From Vibrio stylophorae (GTDB taxonomy: Bacteria > Pseudomonadota > Gammaproteobacteria > Enterobacterales > Vibrionaceae), in contig NZ_CAKLDI010000001.1 in the NCBI RefSeq assembly GCF_921293875.1, forward strand, positions 1,923,915 to 1,987,914: 64,000 bases of DNA. Direction: 5' to 3'. The notes beneath the pieces were generated by a model, which saw only the letters and a list, made by a program, of their open reading frames with translations, was not told the origin of the DNA and did not search any database. Numbering within the stretch: the stretch's first letter is position 1; each line of letters opens with the position of its first letter. Below are positions 47,672-56,840 of this stretch, piece by piece. The position numbers and the translations under genes were made by a program.

Positions 47672-48577
47672 CTACATCACGTGTGGATTATCCTTCATCA
47701 TACGCTTGGCTTCACGTTTAATACAGTCACGCAATGGGTTTTCAAGCGAGTCACCACGCCAGATAAAAGACAAGGTTCGCTTCATGTTCAGCTCTGGCAC
47801 ATTAAGCGCTACTAGCTCACCGCGTTCAATAAATTTCACCACATCTAAGTACGGCAAGCAGCTTAAATAGGGGCCGTGCGCTACCAAGGAGCGCAATACT
47901 GGCACTTGTTCATACTCACGCCAAACATCCAAATCATCAATCACCCCATGAATGGCACCATCAAAAATGCGTCGCGTGCCTGCACCTGATTCACGCAAAA
48001 CCCATTTCGCCTGCTCAAGCTGAGCCATACTCACCTGCTCATAACGCGCAAAGGGATGATGCTTAGATGCGACGATCACCAAATGGTCATAACACCAGAC
48101 TTCTTGTTGTAAACGGCTATCATCACAGCGCCCCTCAATGATGCCAAGCTCGAAATCATAGTTTCGCACCCCTTCAATCACCTTTTCTGTGTTCTGAACC
48201 TTAAAATTGATGCGAAGTTCGGGAAAATCGCTATCAATAATGCTGATAAGATTTGGAAGCAGGTGCTCAGCCGCAGTCTGACTGGCGGCAAGGTTGATTT
48301 CACCACTAATAAGGTGTTGATCATAAAAGCCAAATTCGATTTGCTGTGCATCAAACAACAACTGTTTAGCACGTGGACGCAGCCACAATCCCCAATGGGT
48401 TAGCGCCATGGACTTACCTTGGCGCTCAAACAATGGGCGCCCCAATAACTTCTCTAACTGTGCCAGCGCCATACTGGTCGCGGACTGCGTCAGGGCTAGG
48501 TTTTCAGCCGCTTTACTGACACTGCCGCTTGTCGCAACTGCTTCAAATACCGCTAATTGTTTCAATGAATAGCGCAT
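47672..48577 (-). CDS. LysR-family transcriptional regulator
   Basis: A 301-residue regulator: winged helix-turn-helix (1-60; LAVFEAVATSGSVSKAAENL, LTQSATSMALAQLE) and a two-lobe substrate-binding domain (about 90-295). The sequence resembles the CysB-like/YeiE branch (ESGAGTRRIF motif). It is divergent from the FocA-CBS gene, which it probably controls. AGGAAGG precedes the ATG. The 13-mer CCATTATCAATTT occurs both in the divergent promoter and, inverted, just after its stop codon. Confidence 0.9.
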   Translation of the reverse strand: MRYSLKQLAVFEAVATSGSVSKAAENLALTQSATSMALAQLEKLLGRPLFERQGKSMALTHWGLWLRPRAKQLLFDAQQIEFGFYDQHLISGEINLAASQTAAEHLLPNLISIIDSDFPELRINFKVQNTEKVIEGVRNYDFELGIIEGRCDDSRLQQEVWCYDHLVIVASKHHPFARYEQVSMAQLEQAKWVLRESGAGTRRIFDGAIHGVIDDLDVWREYEQVPVLRSLVAHGPYLSCLPYLDVVKFIERGELVALNVPELNMKRTLSFIWRGDSLENPLRDCIKREAKRMMKDNPHVM

Positions 48578-48661
48578 AAATCGGGGGCCTTCCTCATGGT
48601 GATGGGGATGAAAAATCTGGGCGTTTATGGCGTCAATTTAGGTTTTAAATCGCACACCAGA

Positions 48662-48707
48662 CCATTATCAATTTTTATGATGTTTTAGCAAACAATTATC
48701 AATTTTA
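48662..48707. promoter_or_regulatory. Direct repeats in the LysR/FocA divergent promoter
   Basis: ATTATCAATTTT occurs at 48664-48675 and 48695-48706, 31 bp apart (three helical turns). It is a likely binding site for a regulator, perhaps the adjacent LysR protein; the ATCAA core also resembles an FNR half-site. Confidence 0.4.
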
Positions 48708-48825
48708 CCCGTGACTTATCTTGCGATTAATCTGTGCCTGAAATTACACACAGACTCATGTTGAGCAACGCCCTGCGCTTTGCTTTGAGATGAATTGAAC
48801 ACCGTGACGACCGAAGGAGTCAGCC

Positions 48826-50292
48826 ATGGCCGAAGCAAGTTCCGGCACCATGAAAGAGTTTAGTCCTGCTGAGATGATGAAGCAGGCAGAAAAATACGCA
48901 AAGTACAAAGCGTCTAAACCAACCAGCACCACCATCTCTTTGGCGATGACAGCTGGTGTGTTTATCGGTCTTGCGTTTGTATTCTACCTAACCGTAACCA
49001 CTGGTAATTCTGGCAGCTGGGGCTTGACCCGTGTCGCTGGCGGTTTGGCATTTAGTTTGGGCCTCATTTTTGTTGTGATTTGTGGTGGTGAGCTATTCAC
49101 CAGTACTGTCCTCTCCTCTATTGCCCGTGCAAATCGTCAAATCACCACAGGTAAAATGTTCAGCACTTGGGCCAAGGTTTATTTTGGTAACTTCTTGGGT
49201 GCAATGCTGCTTCTTGGTTTGGTGACCATGGGTGGTCTCTATCAGCTTGACCACGGTCAGTGGGGCCTCAATGCATTGAACGTGGCTCAGCACAAACTGC
49301 ACCACACTTGGAGCCAAGCTTTTGCCCTCGGCATCCTTTGTAACCTATTGGTATGTTTGGCTGTTTGGATGACCTTCTGTTCAGACAATATGCTCACCAA
49401 ATCATTTTTAATGATGATGCCTGTGGCATTGTTCGTCAGCACAGGTTTTGAGCACAGCGTCGCCAACATGTTTATGGTGCCTTTTGGTATCACCATTGCA
49501 CACAATGCACCGGATGCTTTTTGGACCGGCGTGGGCGTCGCTCAAAGCCAATACAGCGACCTCAATATTTCTAACTTTATTTTCCATAACTTGATTCCTG
49601 TAACCCTAGGCAACATCGTCGGCGGTGCCGTGCTTGTTGGCCTAAGCTACTGGAACATCTTTACTCGACCACACCTTGCAGACAAAGAAGTGGGAGCAAC
49701 GCTCACATCTGTATTCGATACTGCACCGCGTAGTAATAAGGAGATGCTTATGAACCAGGACAAATTGACAATTCGCGATCATATGTCAACCGCTTTCCCT
49801 AGCCTTAGCCCAGAGCTATCGATTGACCATGCCCTAGACATCCTCCTTGCTGAGAATGTAAGCGGTGCACCTGTTGTCACTAAAGATGGTCGTTTGGTTG
49901 GCTTTTTCTCAGAACACGATGCCCTTGTGGATCTATGGTGCTCTGACTACATGCCTGAAGCTGAGCGCAAAGTTCAAGATTTGATGCGCCGCGAACTACA
50001 AACTGTGTCGCCAACCGATTCAATCCTCGATCTTGCTGAATACATGTGTATCGACAAGAACGTGCTTTACCCTGTGTCTGATTCAGGTATCGCAACCTCA
50101 TTTAACACCGCTTCTCTACCAGAGCGTGCACGTAATGCCCTTGTCAATCGTCCACACACTTATCCGGTGATGGAAGAGGAAACAATCGTGGGTGTGATTA
50201 CTCGCCATGACATCGTCAAAGCGATGCGTGCAACTTACGGCACTCAGTTGAGCGTGATTGCGCACAACGACGAAGCGCGTGAAACAGCTTAA
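48826..50292 (+). CDS. FocA-type formate/nitrite channel fused to a CBS-domain pair
   Basis: 488 residues. Residues 1-283 are a pentameric formate/nitrite transporter of the FocA family: omega-loop Thr92 region GGELFTSTV (88-96) and the central His210 in STGFEHSVANMF. Its C-terminal helix ends YWNIF, where E. coli FocA stops soon after. After a linker (about 284-312) comes a CBS pair: CBS1 about 315-370 (VSGAPVVTKDGRLVGFFSEHD) and CBS2 about 383-470 with an insert (ending VGVITRHDIVKAM). CBS domains bind adenine nucleotides, so formate flux may be gated by cell energy state. A strong Shine-Dalgarno and ATG sit at the junction, so the CBS part may also be made alone. Divergent from LysR, upstream of fhs. 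Confidence 0.9.
   Translation: MAEASSGTMKEFSPAEMMKQAEKYAKYKASKPTSTTISLAMTAGVFIGLAFVFYLTVTTGNSGSWGLTRVAGGLAFSLGLIFVVICGGELFTSTVLSSIARANRQITTGKMFSTWAKVYFGNFLGAMLLLGLVTMGGLYQLDHGQWGLNALNVAQHKLHHTWSQAFALGILCNLLVCLAVWMTFCSDNMLTKSFLMMMPVALFVSTGFEHSVANMFMVPFGITIAHNAPDAFWTGVGVAQSQYSDLNISNFIFHNLIPVTLGNIVGGAVLVGLSYWNIFTRPHLADKEVGATLTSVFDTAPRSNKEMLMNQDKLTIRDHMSTAFPSLSPELSIDHALDILLAENVSGAPVVTKDGRLVGFFSEHDALVDLWCSDYMPEAERKVQDLMRRELQTVSPTDSILDLAEYMCIDKNVLYPVSDSGIATSFNTASLPERARNALVNRPHTYPVMEEETIVGVITRHDIVKAMRATYGTQLSVIAHNDEARETA
49738..49752 (+). promoter_or_regulatory. Internal Shine-Dalgarno and start codon at the FocA/CBS junction
   Basis: AAGGAG (49738-49743), six bases, then in-frame ATG (49750) at codon 309-310 of the fusion. 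In a different frame TAG-TAA-TAA (49731-49739) stands directly before it. This looks like the remains, or the continued use, of a separate CBS gene start. Confidence 0.5.
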
Positions 50293-50318
50293 TCGCAACT
50301 TGGAACATTGTGATAACC

Positions 50319-50346
50319 CAAAGGGCACCTCGGTGCCCTTTTTTTA
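50319..50346 (+). terminator. Terminator of the FocA-CBS gene
   Basis: Stem AAGGGCACC/GGTGCCCTT with a two-base loop centre and a run of seven T. Confidence 0.92.
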
Positions 50347-50562
50347 TGCCTTGTTTGCAGATAGATCTCGACCAGAGCAAACAAATGCAATATGTTTCAG
50401 TGCCCATATAGTCAAAGGTAAATCGACTTCTTTTTAATATTATTCACCAAACAACTCTCTCATCCCGAAGAATTCTGTGATATAAAGCGCACGCAAACGA
50501 TTGCTTGTAGCATCACTCACACTTTGCCCATCGACACCATTGTGAAGAGGTACCCGCTGCCG

Positions 50563-52305
50563 ATGAAAAGCGATATTGAAATTTGCCGCACGACGCCGCT
50601 ATTGCCGATTGCACAGATCGCCGCAAAACTGGGTTTGACGGAGGATGACATCACCCCCCATGGCCATCTCAAAGCCAAAATTAAGCCATCTGTACTGCAG
50701 CGTTATCAAAGCAAACAAAAAGGAAAACTGGTTTTAGTCACGGCGATCACCCCGACCCCCTTGGGTGAAGGCAAAACCGTGACCACCATAGGTTTGGCGC
50801 AAGGATTGGCTAAAATTGATCAATCCGTGGTGGCCTGTATTCGTCAGCCCTCCATGGGCCCAGTCTTTGGTGTCAAAGGTGGCGCAGCCGGCGGTGGCTA
50901 CAGCCAAGTGGCCCCTATGGATAAGCTTAATCTGCATTTAACTGGTGATATTCACGCCATCAGCGCGGCACACAACCTCGCAGCCGCTGCCATTGATGCG
51001 CGCCTCTATCACGAAACCCGTTTGGGCTATGCTGAGTTTGAACAAAAAACGGGTCTAAGTGCGCTGCGCATCGACCCCGATCGCATCGTTTGGCGTCGCA
51101 CCATGGATCACAATGATCGCACCTTGCGCCATATCACCATTGGTCACAACGCGCCAGGCTCAACCGCCAATGGTATTGAGCGCCAGTGCGGCTTTGATAT
51201 CACCGCGGCCTCAGAGCTGATGGCCATTGTTGCGTTAGCACGCAGCCTTAAAGATATGCGTGAGCGAATTGGTCGCGTGGTACTAGCTTATAATCTCGAT
51301 GGCGAGCCGATTACTGCAGAAGATTTAAAAGTGGCGGGCGCCATGGCCGTATCAATGCGTGAGGTGATTGAACCCACCTTAATGCAAACCTTAGAAGGGG
51401 TTCCCACGCTGATTCATGCTGGTCCTTTTGCCAATATTGCGCATGGTAACTCGTCCATTATTGCCGATGAAATCGCTGAATCACTGGCAGATTTTGTCGT
51501 CACTGAAGCTGGTTTTGGCTCCGATATGGGCTTTGAGAAAGCCTGTAATATCAAAGCGACACAAGCCAATCGCCACCCAGATTGCGCAGTTATTGTCGCC
51601 ACCCTACGCGGCCTTAAAGCCAACTCGGGACTTTATGATCTACGCCCTGGTCAGCCACTTCCAGACGCAATTTTTGGCCCCGATGAACAAGCACTACGCG
51701 CCGGATTTGAGAACCTGCGCTGGCATATCAACAATGTGAAAAAATATGGCATGCCTGCCGTGGTTGCGATCAACCGTTTTCCGCAAGACGATGAGCAAGA
51801 ACTCAAACTGCTTGAAGCTTGGATTCAAGCGCTGGATGTTGCCGTTGCGTGCAGTGAAGCCTTTGCCAAAGGCGGCGAAGGTGCCACGGCGCTTGCACAT
51901 GCTGTGGTGAAGGCCTGTCAGCAGCCTTGTCATTTTCAGCCGCTGTATCAAAGCTGCGAAAGCTTAAGTGATAAATTCAGCGCCGTGGCAATTAAAGGTT
52001 ATGGCGCGCTGGGCGTGTCGCTTTCTGAGCAAGCCCTTGAGCAGATCCATGAGCTCACCACCTTGGGTTATGATCATTTAAGTGTGTGTCTGGCCAAAAC
52101 GCCGCTTTCCATTAGCCATGACACCAGCCTAAAAGGCGCACCAGAGGGCTTTACCATTCCGATTCGAGAAGTACGTTTATGTGCAGGTGCCGGCTTTATC
52201 TATGCGCTATGTGGCAATGTTCTCACCATGCCGGGGCTACCCGAACTACCCGCCTATATGCAGCTTGATCTCGATGAGCAAGGCGATGTAGTGGGCCTAA
52301 GCTAA
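50563..52305 (+). CDS. fhs: Formate-tetrahydrofolate ligase
   Basis: A 580-residue cytoplasmic enzyme that forms 10-formyl-tetrahydrofolate from formate, ATP and tetrahydrofolate. The ATP loop [19 protein letters not shown] (about 65-83) and the family signatures [24 protein letters not shown] region and [15 protein letters not shown] are clear. The start [20 protein letters not shown] at 50563 fits relatives; GAAGAGG lies about 12 bases upstream, and earlier in-frame TTG/GTG codons are less likely. Next to a formate channel it would assimilate formate into one-carbon units; E. coli lacks it. Confidence 0.96.
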   Translation: MKSDIEICRTTPLLPIAQIAAKLGLTEDDITPHGHLKAKIKPSVLQRYQSKQKGKLVLVTAITPTPLGEGKTVTTIGLAQGLAKIDQSVVACIRQPSMGPVFGVKGGAAGGGYSQVAPMDKLNLHLTGDIHAISAAHNLAAAAIDARLYHETRLGYAEFEQKTGLSALRIDPDRIVWRRTMDHNDRTLRHITIGHNAPGSTANGIERQCGFDITAASELMAIVALARSLKDMRERIGRVVLAYNLDGEPITAEDLKVAGAMAVSMREVIEPTLMQTLEGVPTLIHAGPFANIAHGNSSIIADEIAESLADFVVTEAGFGSDMGFEKACNIKATQANRHPDCAVIVATLRGLKANSGLYDLRPGQPLPDAIFGPDEQALRAGFENLRWHINNVKKYGMPAVVAINRFPQDDEQELKLLEAWIQALDVAVACSEAFAKGGEGATALAHAVVKACQQPCHFQPLYQSCESLSDKFSAVAIKGYGALGVSLSEQALEQIHELTTLGYDHLSVCLAKTPLSISHDTSLKGAPEGFTIPIREVRLCAGAGFIYALCGNVLTMPGLPELPAYMQLDLDEQGDVVGLS

Positions 52306-52320
52306 GTTCACAAATCGGTC

Positions 52321-52336
52321 AATTGGCCGGCCAATT
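52321..52336. repeat. 16-bp perfect palindrome after fhs
   Basis: AATTGGCCGGCCAATT is its own reverse complement, 16 bases after the fhs stop. Without a loop it is more likely a DNA-binding site or chance than an RNA hairpin. Confidence 0.4.
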
Positions 52337-52417
52337 TATCGGCAAAGCAGCGTGATTGCGCAATATGCAACCACCCGCTTATAACGCATTTGCTAAAGCG
52401 GTCACAAAGCCAATACC

Positions 52418-52454
52418 AAAGGTGTAAAGAGCCATGCTTTACACCTTTTTTTTT
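52418..52454 (+). terminator. Terminator of fhs
   Basis: Stem AAGGTGTAAAG/CTTTACACCTT with loop AGCCATG and a run of nine T, about 115 bases after the stop. Confidence 0.9.
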
Positions 52455-52509
52455 CATATGAAGCTGTTACGCTACACAAATTGATAACATTTAAAATGAA
52501 GGCTTTCTT

Positions 52510-53010
52510 ATGGAAATGACCAATGCTCAACGACTCATTCTATCCAACCAATACTATTTGATGGCACAGATGGATCCCGATAATGCAGCCAAATATCGCC
52601 GCTTACAAACCATTGTCGAGCGCGGTTATGCCCTGCAAATTCAGGAGCTATCTAAAGATTTCGGCGAGCTCAATGAAACCACTTGTCGCTTAGTCATTGA
52701 AGTGATGGAGATGCACCACGCACTGCAAGAATCCCATCGTATGCTAGAAGCCGATGAGCAAGCGCAAGTTGACCCACGCCGCCTGCAGTTCCTTGGCTTT
52801 GATGCCGCTACGGAATCTGCACTGATGCACTATGTGCGCTTTTTAACCAGCAGCGAAGGTCTGTACCCGCAATTTGATAAAGCAGATCACCATTTCAACA
52901 GCCAAGTGCCAATGATGGAAAAATATCAGCGCATGCTCAAAACTTGGAAAAACTGCCCGCGCCAATACCACTTGTGTGCCACGGAGCTGCAACAAATTTT
53001 GGGTGCATAA
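52510..53010 (+). CDS. yfbU: YfbU family protein (UPF0304)
   Basis: A 166-residue cytoplasmic helical protein, close to E. coli YfbU along its length: [15 protein letters not shown] start, [30 protein letters not shown] and CPRQYHL near the end. The function is unknown; E. coli YfbU has been linked to cell death in some screens. It is a single gene with terminator. Confidence 0.95.
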   Translation: MEMTNAQRLILSNQYYLMAQMDPDNAAKYRRLQTIVERGYALQIQELSKDFGELNETTCRLVIEVMEMHHALQESHRMLEADEQAQVDPRRLQFLGFDAATESALMHYVRFLTSSEGLYPQFDKADHHFNSQVPMMEKYQRMLKTWKNCPRQYHLCATELQQILGA

Positions 53011-53034
53011 GACAAGCGCTTATCGCTCTTCAAC

Positions 53035-53061
53035 AAAAAACCCGCGCAAGCGGGTTTTTTA
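53035..53061 (+). terminator. Terminator of yfbU
   Basis: Stem ACCCGC/GCGGGT with short loop, A-run before and six T after. Confidence 0.9.
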
Positions 53062-53138
53062 TGCCGATTTGGGGCAGAGCCTTGAGCCCTTGCCACAATC
53101 TCAGTACACTCGCGCTGTTTTCATCAAGTGAGCGCCCC

Positions 53139-53966
53139 ATGAGTCAGTCCAGTCATACCTATTCGGCCTATCAATGCCCATTGTGCCAACAACCGCTATT
53201 GGAAAATGCCCACCAGCTTTGTTGTAGCAATCGCCACAGCTTTGATCGCGCTAAAGAAGGCTATTTCAACTTACTACCGGTACAACATAAACGCTCAAAA
53301 GAGCCTGGTGATAGCAAAGCCATGATGCAAGCGCGTCGTGACTTTCTTGAAGCGGGTCATTATCAGCCGCTGGCTGATGCGCTTAAACAAGCAATTAGCG
53401 CATTGGGCCATGAGCCTTCTGCGCGCCTACTTGATATTGGCTGTGGTGAGGGTTTTTATACCCAGCAGCTCAGCGTCGCACATCAAACCTATGGCTTAGA
53501 TATTGCCAAAGTGGCTATTCGTTATGCGGCCAAACGCTACCATAATGTGCAATTTTGCGTGGCCTCAACGCAGCGTCTTCCCTATGGCGATCAATCCATG
53601 GATGTGATTGTCAAAATCTATGCGCCGTGCGAGCCAAGCGAGCTCAAACGCGTACTCAAACCTGGTGGCACGCTGATCACCGTCACCCCTGGCCCACGTC
53701 ATCTTTATCAGCTGAAGGCCTATGTTTACGGTGATGTGCGCCTTCATGATGCACAAGCGCCCGCCCTTGAAGGCTTTGATTGTGTAACCACCCAGTCGCT
53801 GCACTATCCCATGACGTTGAGCGCAAACGAAACCACTGCGCTTTTACAAATGACGCCTTTTGCTTGGCGTGCTAAACCGCCAGTTTGGCAGCAAATCAGC
53901 GAGATACCGATTCACCAAATTGAGGCCGACTTTTTGATTGCCCATTATCAGGCGGCGCTTGCATAA
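53139..53966 (+). CDS. rlmA: 23S rRNA (guanine745-N1)-methyltransferase
   Basis: A 275-residue SAM-dependent methyltransferase that modifies G745 of 23S rRNA. The N-terminal zinc finger is visible (CPLCQQ, then CCSNRHSFD) followed by EGYFNLLPVQHKRSKEPGDS as in E. coli RlmA. SAM motif I is LLDIGCGEGFYT (about 97-108), and the IYAPCEPSELKRVLKPGG region follows. The frame opens far upstream within yfbU, but the ATG at 53139 starts the conserved part. Confidence 0.95.
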   Translation: MSQSSHTYSAYQCPLCQQPLLENAHQLCCSNRHSFDRAKEGYFNLLPVQHKRSKEPGDSKAMMQARRDFLEAGHYQPLADALKQAISALGHEPSARLLDIGCGEGFYTQQLSVAHQTYGLDIAKVAIRYAAKRYHNVQFCVASTQRLPYGDQSMDVIVKIYAPCEPSELKRVLKPGGTLITVTPGPRHLYQLKAYVYGDVRLHDAQAPALEGFDCVTTQSLHYPMTLSANETTALLQMTPFAWRAKPPVWQQISEIPIHQIEADFLIAHYQAALA

Positions 53967-54281
53967 CAGCAGCTCGTAAAACAGCGGTCACACACAGCAT
54001 CTCGCAACAAATATGCAGAATCGATAAAGCAGGGTATCCCCCTGCTTTTTAGCGTTCAGGCGCCATAATTATCCTTGATCAACACGCCAATCCTCGCCTT
54101 CACCCTTTAGATTATGCAGCTAGCATCTTATCAATCATGCTGTAAAAATCGCCATTTATCACACATATATACTGAATATGAATCGGCAAACAGCATTCTC
54201 TCGTTATTTTCTCTGAGCTGTTTTCGCCTGCAGTAATCTATGGCATGTTCAATTTTTTGTAGCATTTTCAAGGATGAATTC
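53967..54281. other. Intergenic region with rlmA terminator
   Basis: The stretch holds the rlmA terminator and an AT-rich presumptive promoter for the following transporter (TATATACTGAATAT near 54166). No gene is supported. Confidence 0.5.
54025..54051 (+). terminator. Terminator of rlmA
   Basis: Stem AAAGCAGGG/CCCTGCTTT with TATCC loop and five T. Confidence 0.85.
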
Positions 54282-55232
54282 ATGCTCAACTTTTTGATTA
54301 AGTGTTTCCCACTTTGGGCCATTGTTTTTGCCATCAGCGCCTACTTGATACCCGCTCCTTTTAGCGCGCAAAAAACAATGATCGTACCGCTTTTGACCAT
54401 CATTATGCTGGCCATGGGGCTTACCCTTTCATGGCAAGACTTTGCCAAAGTCCTGCACCGTAAAAAAGCCGTGGGCTTAGGGATTGCGCTGCAATTTAGT
54501 GTCATGCCACTGCTTGCTTTACTCATTAGCTGGCTGCTTCATTTTGATGCGCAGATGACTGTCGGTATGGTACTGGTGGGCAGTGTTGCTGGCGGCACAT
54601 CGTCCAATGTGATGGCCTATTTGGCTAAGGGGGACGTGGCGCTGTCTATCTCCATGACTGCAATCTCAACCCTACTCGGCGTCGTCATGACGCCACTACT
54701 TACTGAGCTTTTGGCTGGCCAAGCCGTCGATGTTCCCATGCTCAGCATGTTAGAAAGCTTGCTTAAAATTGTGCTCCTGCCTGTCACCCTAGGCATTGCA
54801 GCCAATATGTTGTTTCACCGTCAAATCAGCAAAGTACAGCCGCTGCTGCCGCTCATTTCCATGCTAGCTATCTTGCTCATCATTGCCATTGTGGTTGCGC
54901 TGAACGTCAAAAATATCGTCACCATTGGTCCGATTGTTGCGCTAGCTGTGGTGCTACATAATGGATTAGGACTTGGTTTGGGTTATGGCGTGGCCAAATT
55001 GCTGGGCTTTGAAGAGTCCATCGCTCGCACCATCGCCTTTGAGGTCGGTTTGCAAAATTCAGGCTTAGCCACGGCGCTAGCAACCAAGTTCTTTACCGCT
55101 ACTGCCGCCGTTGCTGGCACACTATTTTCGGTTTGGCACAATATTTCAGGCTCTTTGCTGGCAGGTTTTTGGGCCAACAGACAAGGTCCATCAGAAAAAT
55201 CGGCAAACCAATCGAAGCAAAAAACCGCCTAA
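54282..55232 (+). CDS. Bile acid:sodium symporter (BASS) family transporter
   Basis: A 316-residue inner-membrane protein with about ten helices. Family marks: helix-break GSVAGGTSSNVMAYLAKGD (about 96-114) and the second crossing EVGLQNSGLATALA (about 262-275), which bind sodium and substrate in the ASBT fold. Bacterial members carry organic anions such as pantoate, pyruvate or sulfonates; the substrate is unknown here. AAGGA lies eight bases before ATG 54282; the frame opens 14 codons earlier without a ribosome-binding site. Confidence 0.9.
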   Translation: MLNFLIKCFPLWAIVFAISAYLIPAPFSAQKTMIVPLLTIIMLAMGLTLSWQDFAKVLHRKKAVGLGIALQFSVMPLLALLISWLLHFDAQMTVGMVLVGSVAGGTSSNVMAYLAKGDVALSISMTAISTLLGVVMTPLLTELLAGQAVDVPMLSMLESLLKIVLLPVTLGIAANMLFHRQISKVQPLLPLISMLAILLIIAIVVALNVKNIVTIGPIVALAVVLHNGLGLGLGYGVAKLLGFEESIARTIAFEVGLQNSGLATALATKFFTATAAVAGTLFSVWHNISGSLLAGFWANRQGPSEKSANQSKQKTA

Positions 55233-55253
55233 AGATTGCGGATTAATGCCAAT

Positions 55254-55280
55254 AAAAAAGGCCTCAATGAGGCCTTTTTC
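55254..55280. terminator. Terminator between the BASS gene and yfcL
   Basis: Stem AAGGCCTCA/TGAGGCCTT with A-run and five T between convergent genes. Confidence 0.88.
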
Positions 55281-55314
55281 GTGCTAATTTTGCTCGAGCT
55301 ATTGGCCCTGCCGC

Positions 55315-55572
55315 TTATTGAAGCTGCTGCCAAAAATGCGCGACAACCACGCGATCTTGCGGTGTGAGCTCTTGCTCAGCTTGCTTGAGGCTGGCGTTAA
55401 TGCGCGATTTCAATTGCTCAAGATCATCTAGGCCTTCCGCTTCACACTGCGCAACGGCCAAAGAGATATGACCGCGAAGGTAACCATTGGCAAACAACTC
55501 ATCATCGCTGGCATGGGCGACATTGGCGTCCATTTTATCCATGAGCTGCTGTTCAAAATCTAGAATTTGCAT
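55315..55572 (-). CDS. yfcL: YfcL family protein
   Basis: An 85-residue helical cytoplasmic protein with the YfcL core HASDDELFANGYLRGHISLAVA, almost identical to E. coli YfcL. The function is unknown. GAGAG precedes the ATG. Confidence 0.9.
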   Translation of the reverse strand: MQILDFEQQLMDKMDANVAHASDDELFANGYLRGHISLAVAQCEAEGLDDLEQLKSRINASLKQAEQELTPQDRVVVAHFWQQLQ

Positions 55573-55775
55573 GCTGACTCTCTTTTTATCGGTCTTGATT
55601 CAACCAAGACATCTTTGATCTGCTTGTCGCGAGTGTGCCTGAAAAGCGCCAGTATGACAATGCATCAAATTGCGCGTCCTCATTCCAGCCAAGCGTAAAC
55701 ACAGGTCATAAAAAAGCGCATGATGGCTCATGCGCTTTAATCCTTCCGTCAAGAGGCATAAGGCATACCTTCCGA

Positions 55776-56840
55776 TTATGCTTTACGAAGCTCCAACAAG
55801 GTATGGCCAACACCCACTTCATCGCGCTGAACCACGACAAAACCAGCCTCTTTGACCAATTCAAGGAAATCATCGCTACGATAGAAACGGCTGTTGCCAT
55901 TAGCAACACAGGTGAAATAGAGCGATGTGGCATTGAGGCTATAGCTTGCCGCTTCATAGCGCTGGCTATCCCAAAACAGCTCTAAAATATAAACCTTCGC
56001 ATCATCAGCCATTTGCGCATGAACTTGACGCAAAATACGCACCACTTCCATCGGTGAGAAGCAATCAAGGAACTGGCTCATCCACCAAACATCTACCTCC
56101 GATGGCAACTGAACCTCATCGGCGAGCATATTTGCAGGATGAAAATGCATGCGCTCAATAAAACCAGCCGCTTTAGCATTTTGCTCAGCGACCGCCAGCT
56201 GCTGTGGCAAATCAACCAAGGTCATCGCCACATCACTGTCATGACGGCAGCACTGCAGCGCCCATTTACCAGTATTGCCACCAATGTCCACGATGTGCTT
56301 TGGCTTTTGTGCAAATACGCGCGCCAAAAGCGCCGGGAATGCATGATCAGAATAGTAATGATCAAAGGCAAACCAGCTTTGCTTGGCTTGCTCTGGCAGT
56401 TGGCTTAAACCTTCATAGACGGTAGTCCAATCGCCGAGCTCTTTTAAGCCAGCCGGCGTGCCCGTTTTGATCGCTTCAAGCAAATGCGCCAAAGGCTTGT
56501 AACAAACGTCATTGGTAAAATCCATATTGACCCGAGTCATCTCATCATGTTCAACGAAATAACCCATTTTGCTCAGGATGTAACGACTCTCTTGCCAAAA
56601 GACAATACCCACAGAAAGGCCCATATCCAGCAGCACTTTCACACCATATTCACTCACACCAGTGACTGTTGCCAGCGCTGTCGCAGTTAATCCGGTATCA
56701 CCCGCATCATCCAGCGCCTTCAGGATCCCAAGCTCACGCAGAGCCAAGGCTGTTTGAAAAGCAAATGGGGCAAAAGCCAGTTTTTGCGCTTCGGTGCGCG
56801 CATCACCCGCTCGTTCAAAGCGCGGAGAGAAATCAACCAC
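55776..56840 (-). CDS. SAM-dependent O-methyltransferase-like protein of the aryl-polyene cluster
   Basis: A 354-residue protein with an N-terminal winged-helix dimerisation domain (about 20-110; AFQTALALRELGILKALDD) and a C-terminal Rossmann methyltransferase domain with motif I VDIGGNTGKWALQC (about 189-202) and LVDLPQQL as the acidic strand. This is the plant-type O-methyltransferase 2 layout. It is divergent from the polyketide operon; related clusters carry a methyltransferase that decorates the aryl head group, so that role is inferred. The start is GTG with AAGGAG six bases before it. Confidence 0.85.
   Translation of the reverse strand: MVDFSPRFERAGDARTEAQKLAFAPFAFQTALALRELGILKALDDAGDTGLTATALATVTGVSEYGVKVLLDMGLSVGIVFWQESRYILSKMGYFVEHDEMTRVNMDFTNDVCYKPLAHLLEAIKTGTPAGLKELGDWTTVYEGLSQLPEQAKQSWFAFDHYYSDHAFPALLARVFAQKPKHIVDIGGNTGKWALQCCRHDSDVAMTLVDLPQQLAVAEQNAKAAGFIERMHFHPANMLADEVQLPSEVDVWWMSQFLDCFSPMEVVRILRQVHAQMADDAKVYILELFWDSQRYEAASYSLNATSLYFTCVANGNSRFYRSDDFLELVKEAGFVVVQRDEVGVGHTLLELRKA

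Noticed and set aside
52944-53138. 65-residue N-terminal extension of RlmA
   Set aside because: It overlaps yfbU and its terminator; the conserved zinc finger begins shortly after ATG 53139.
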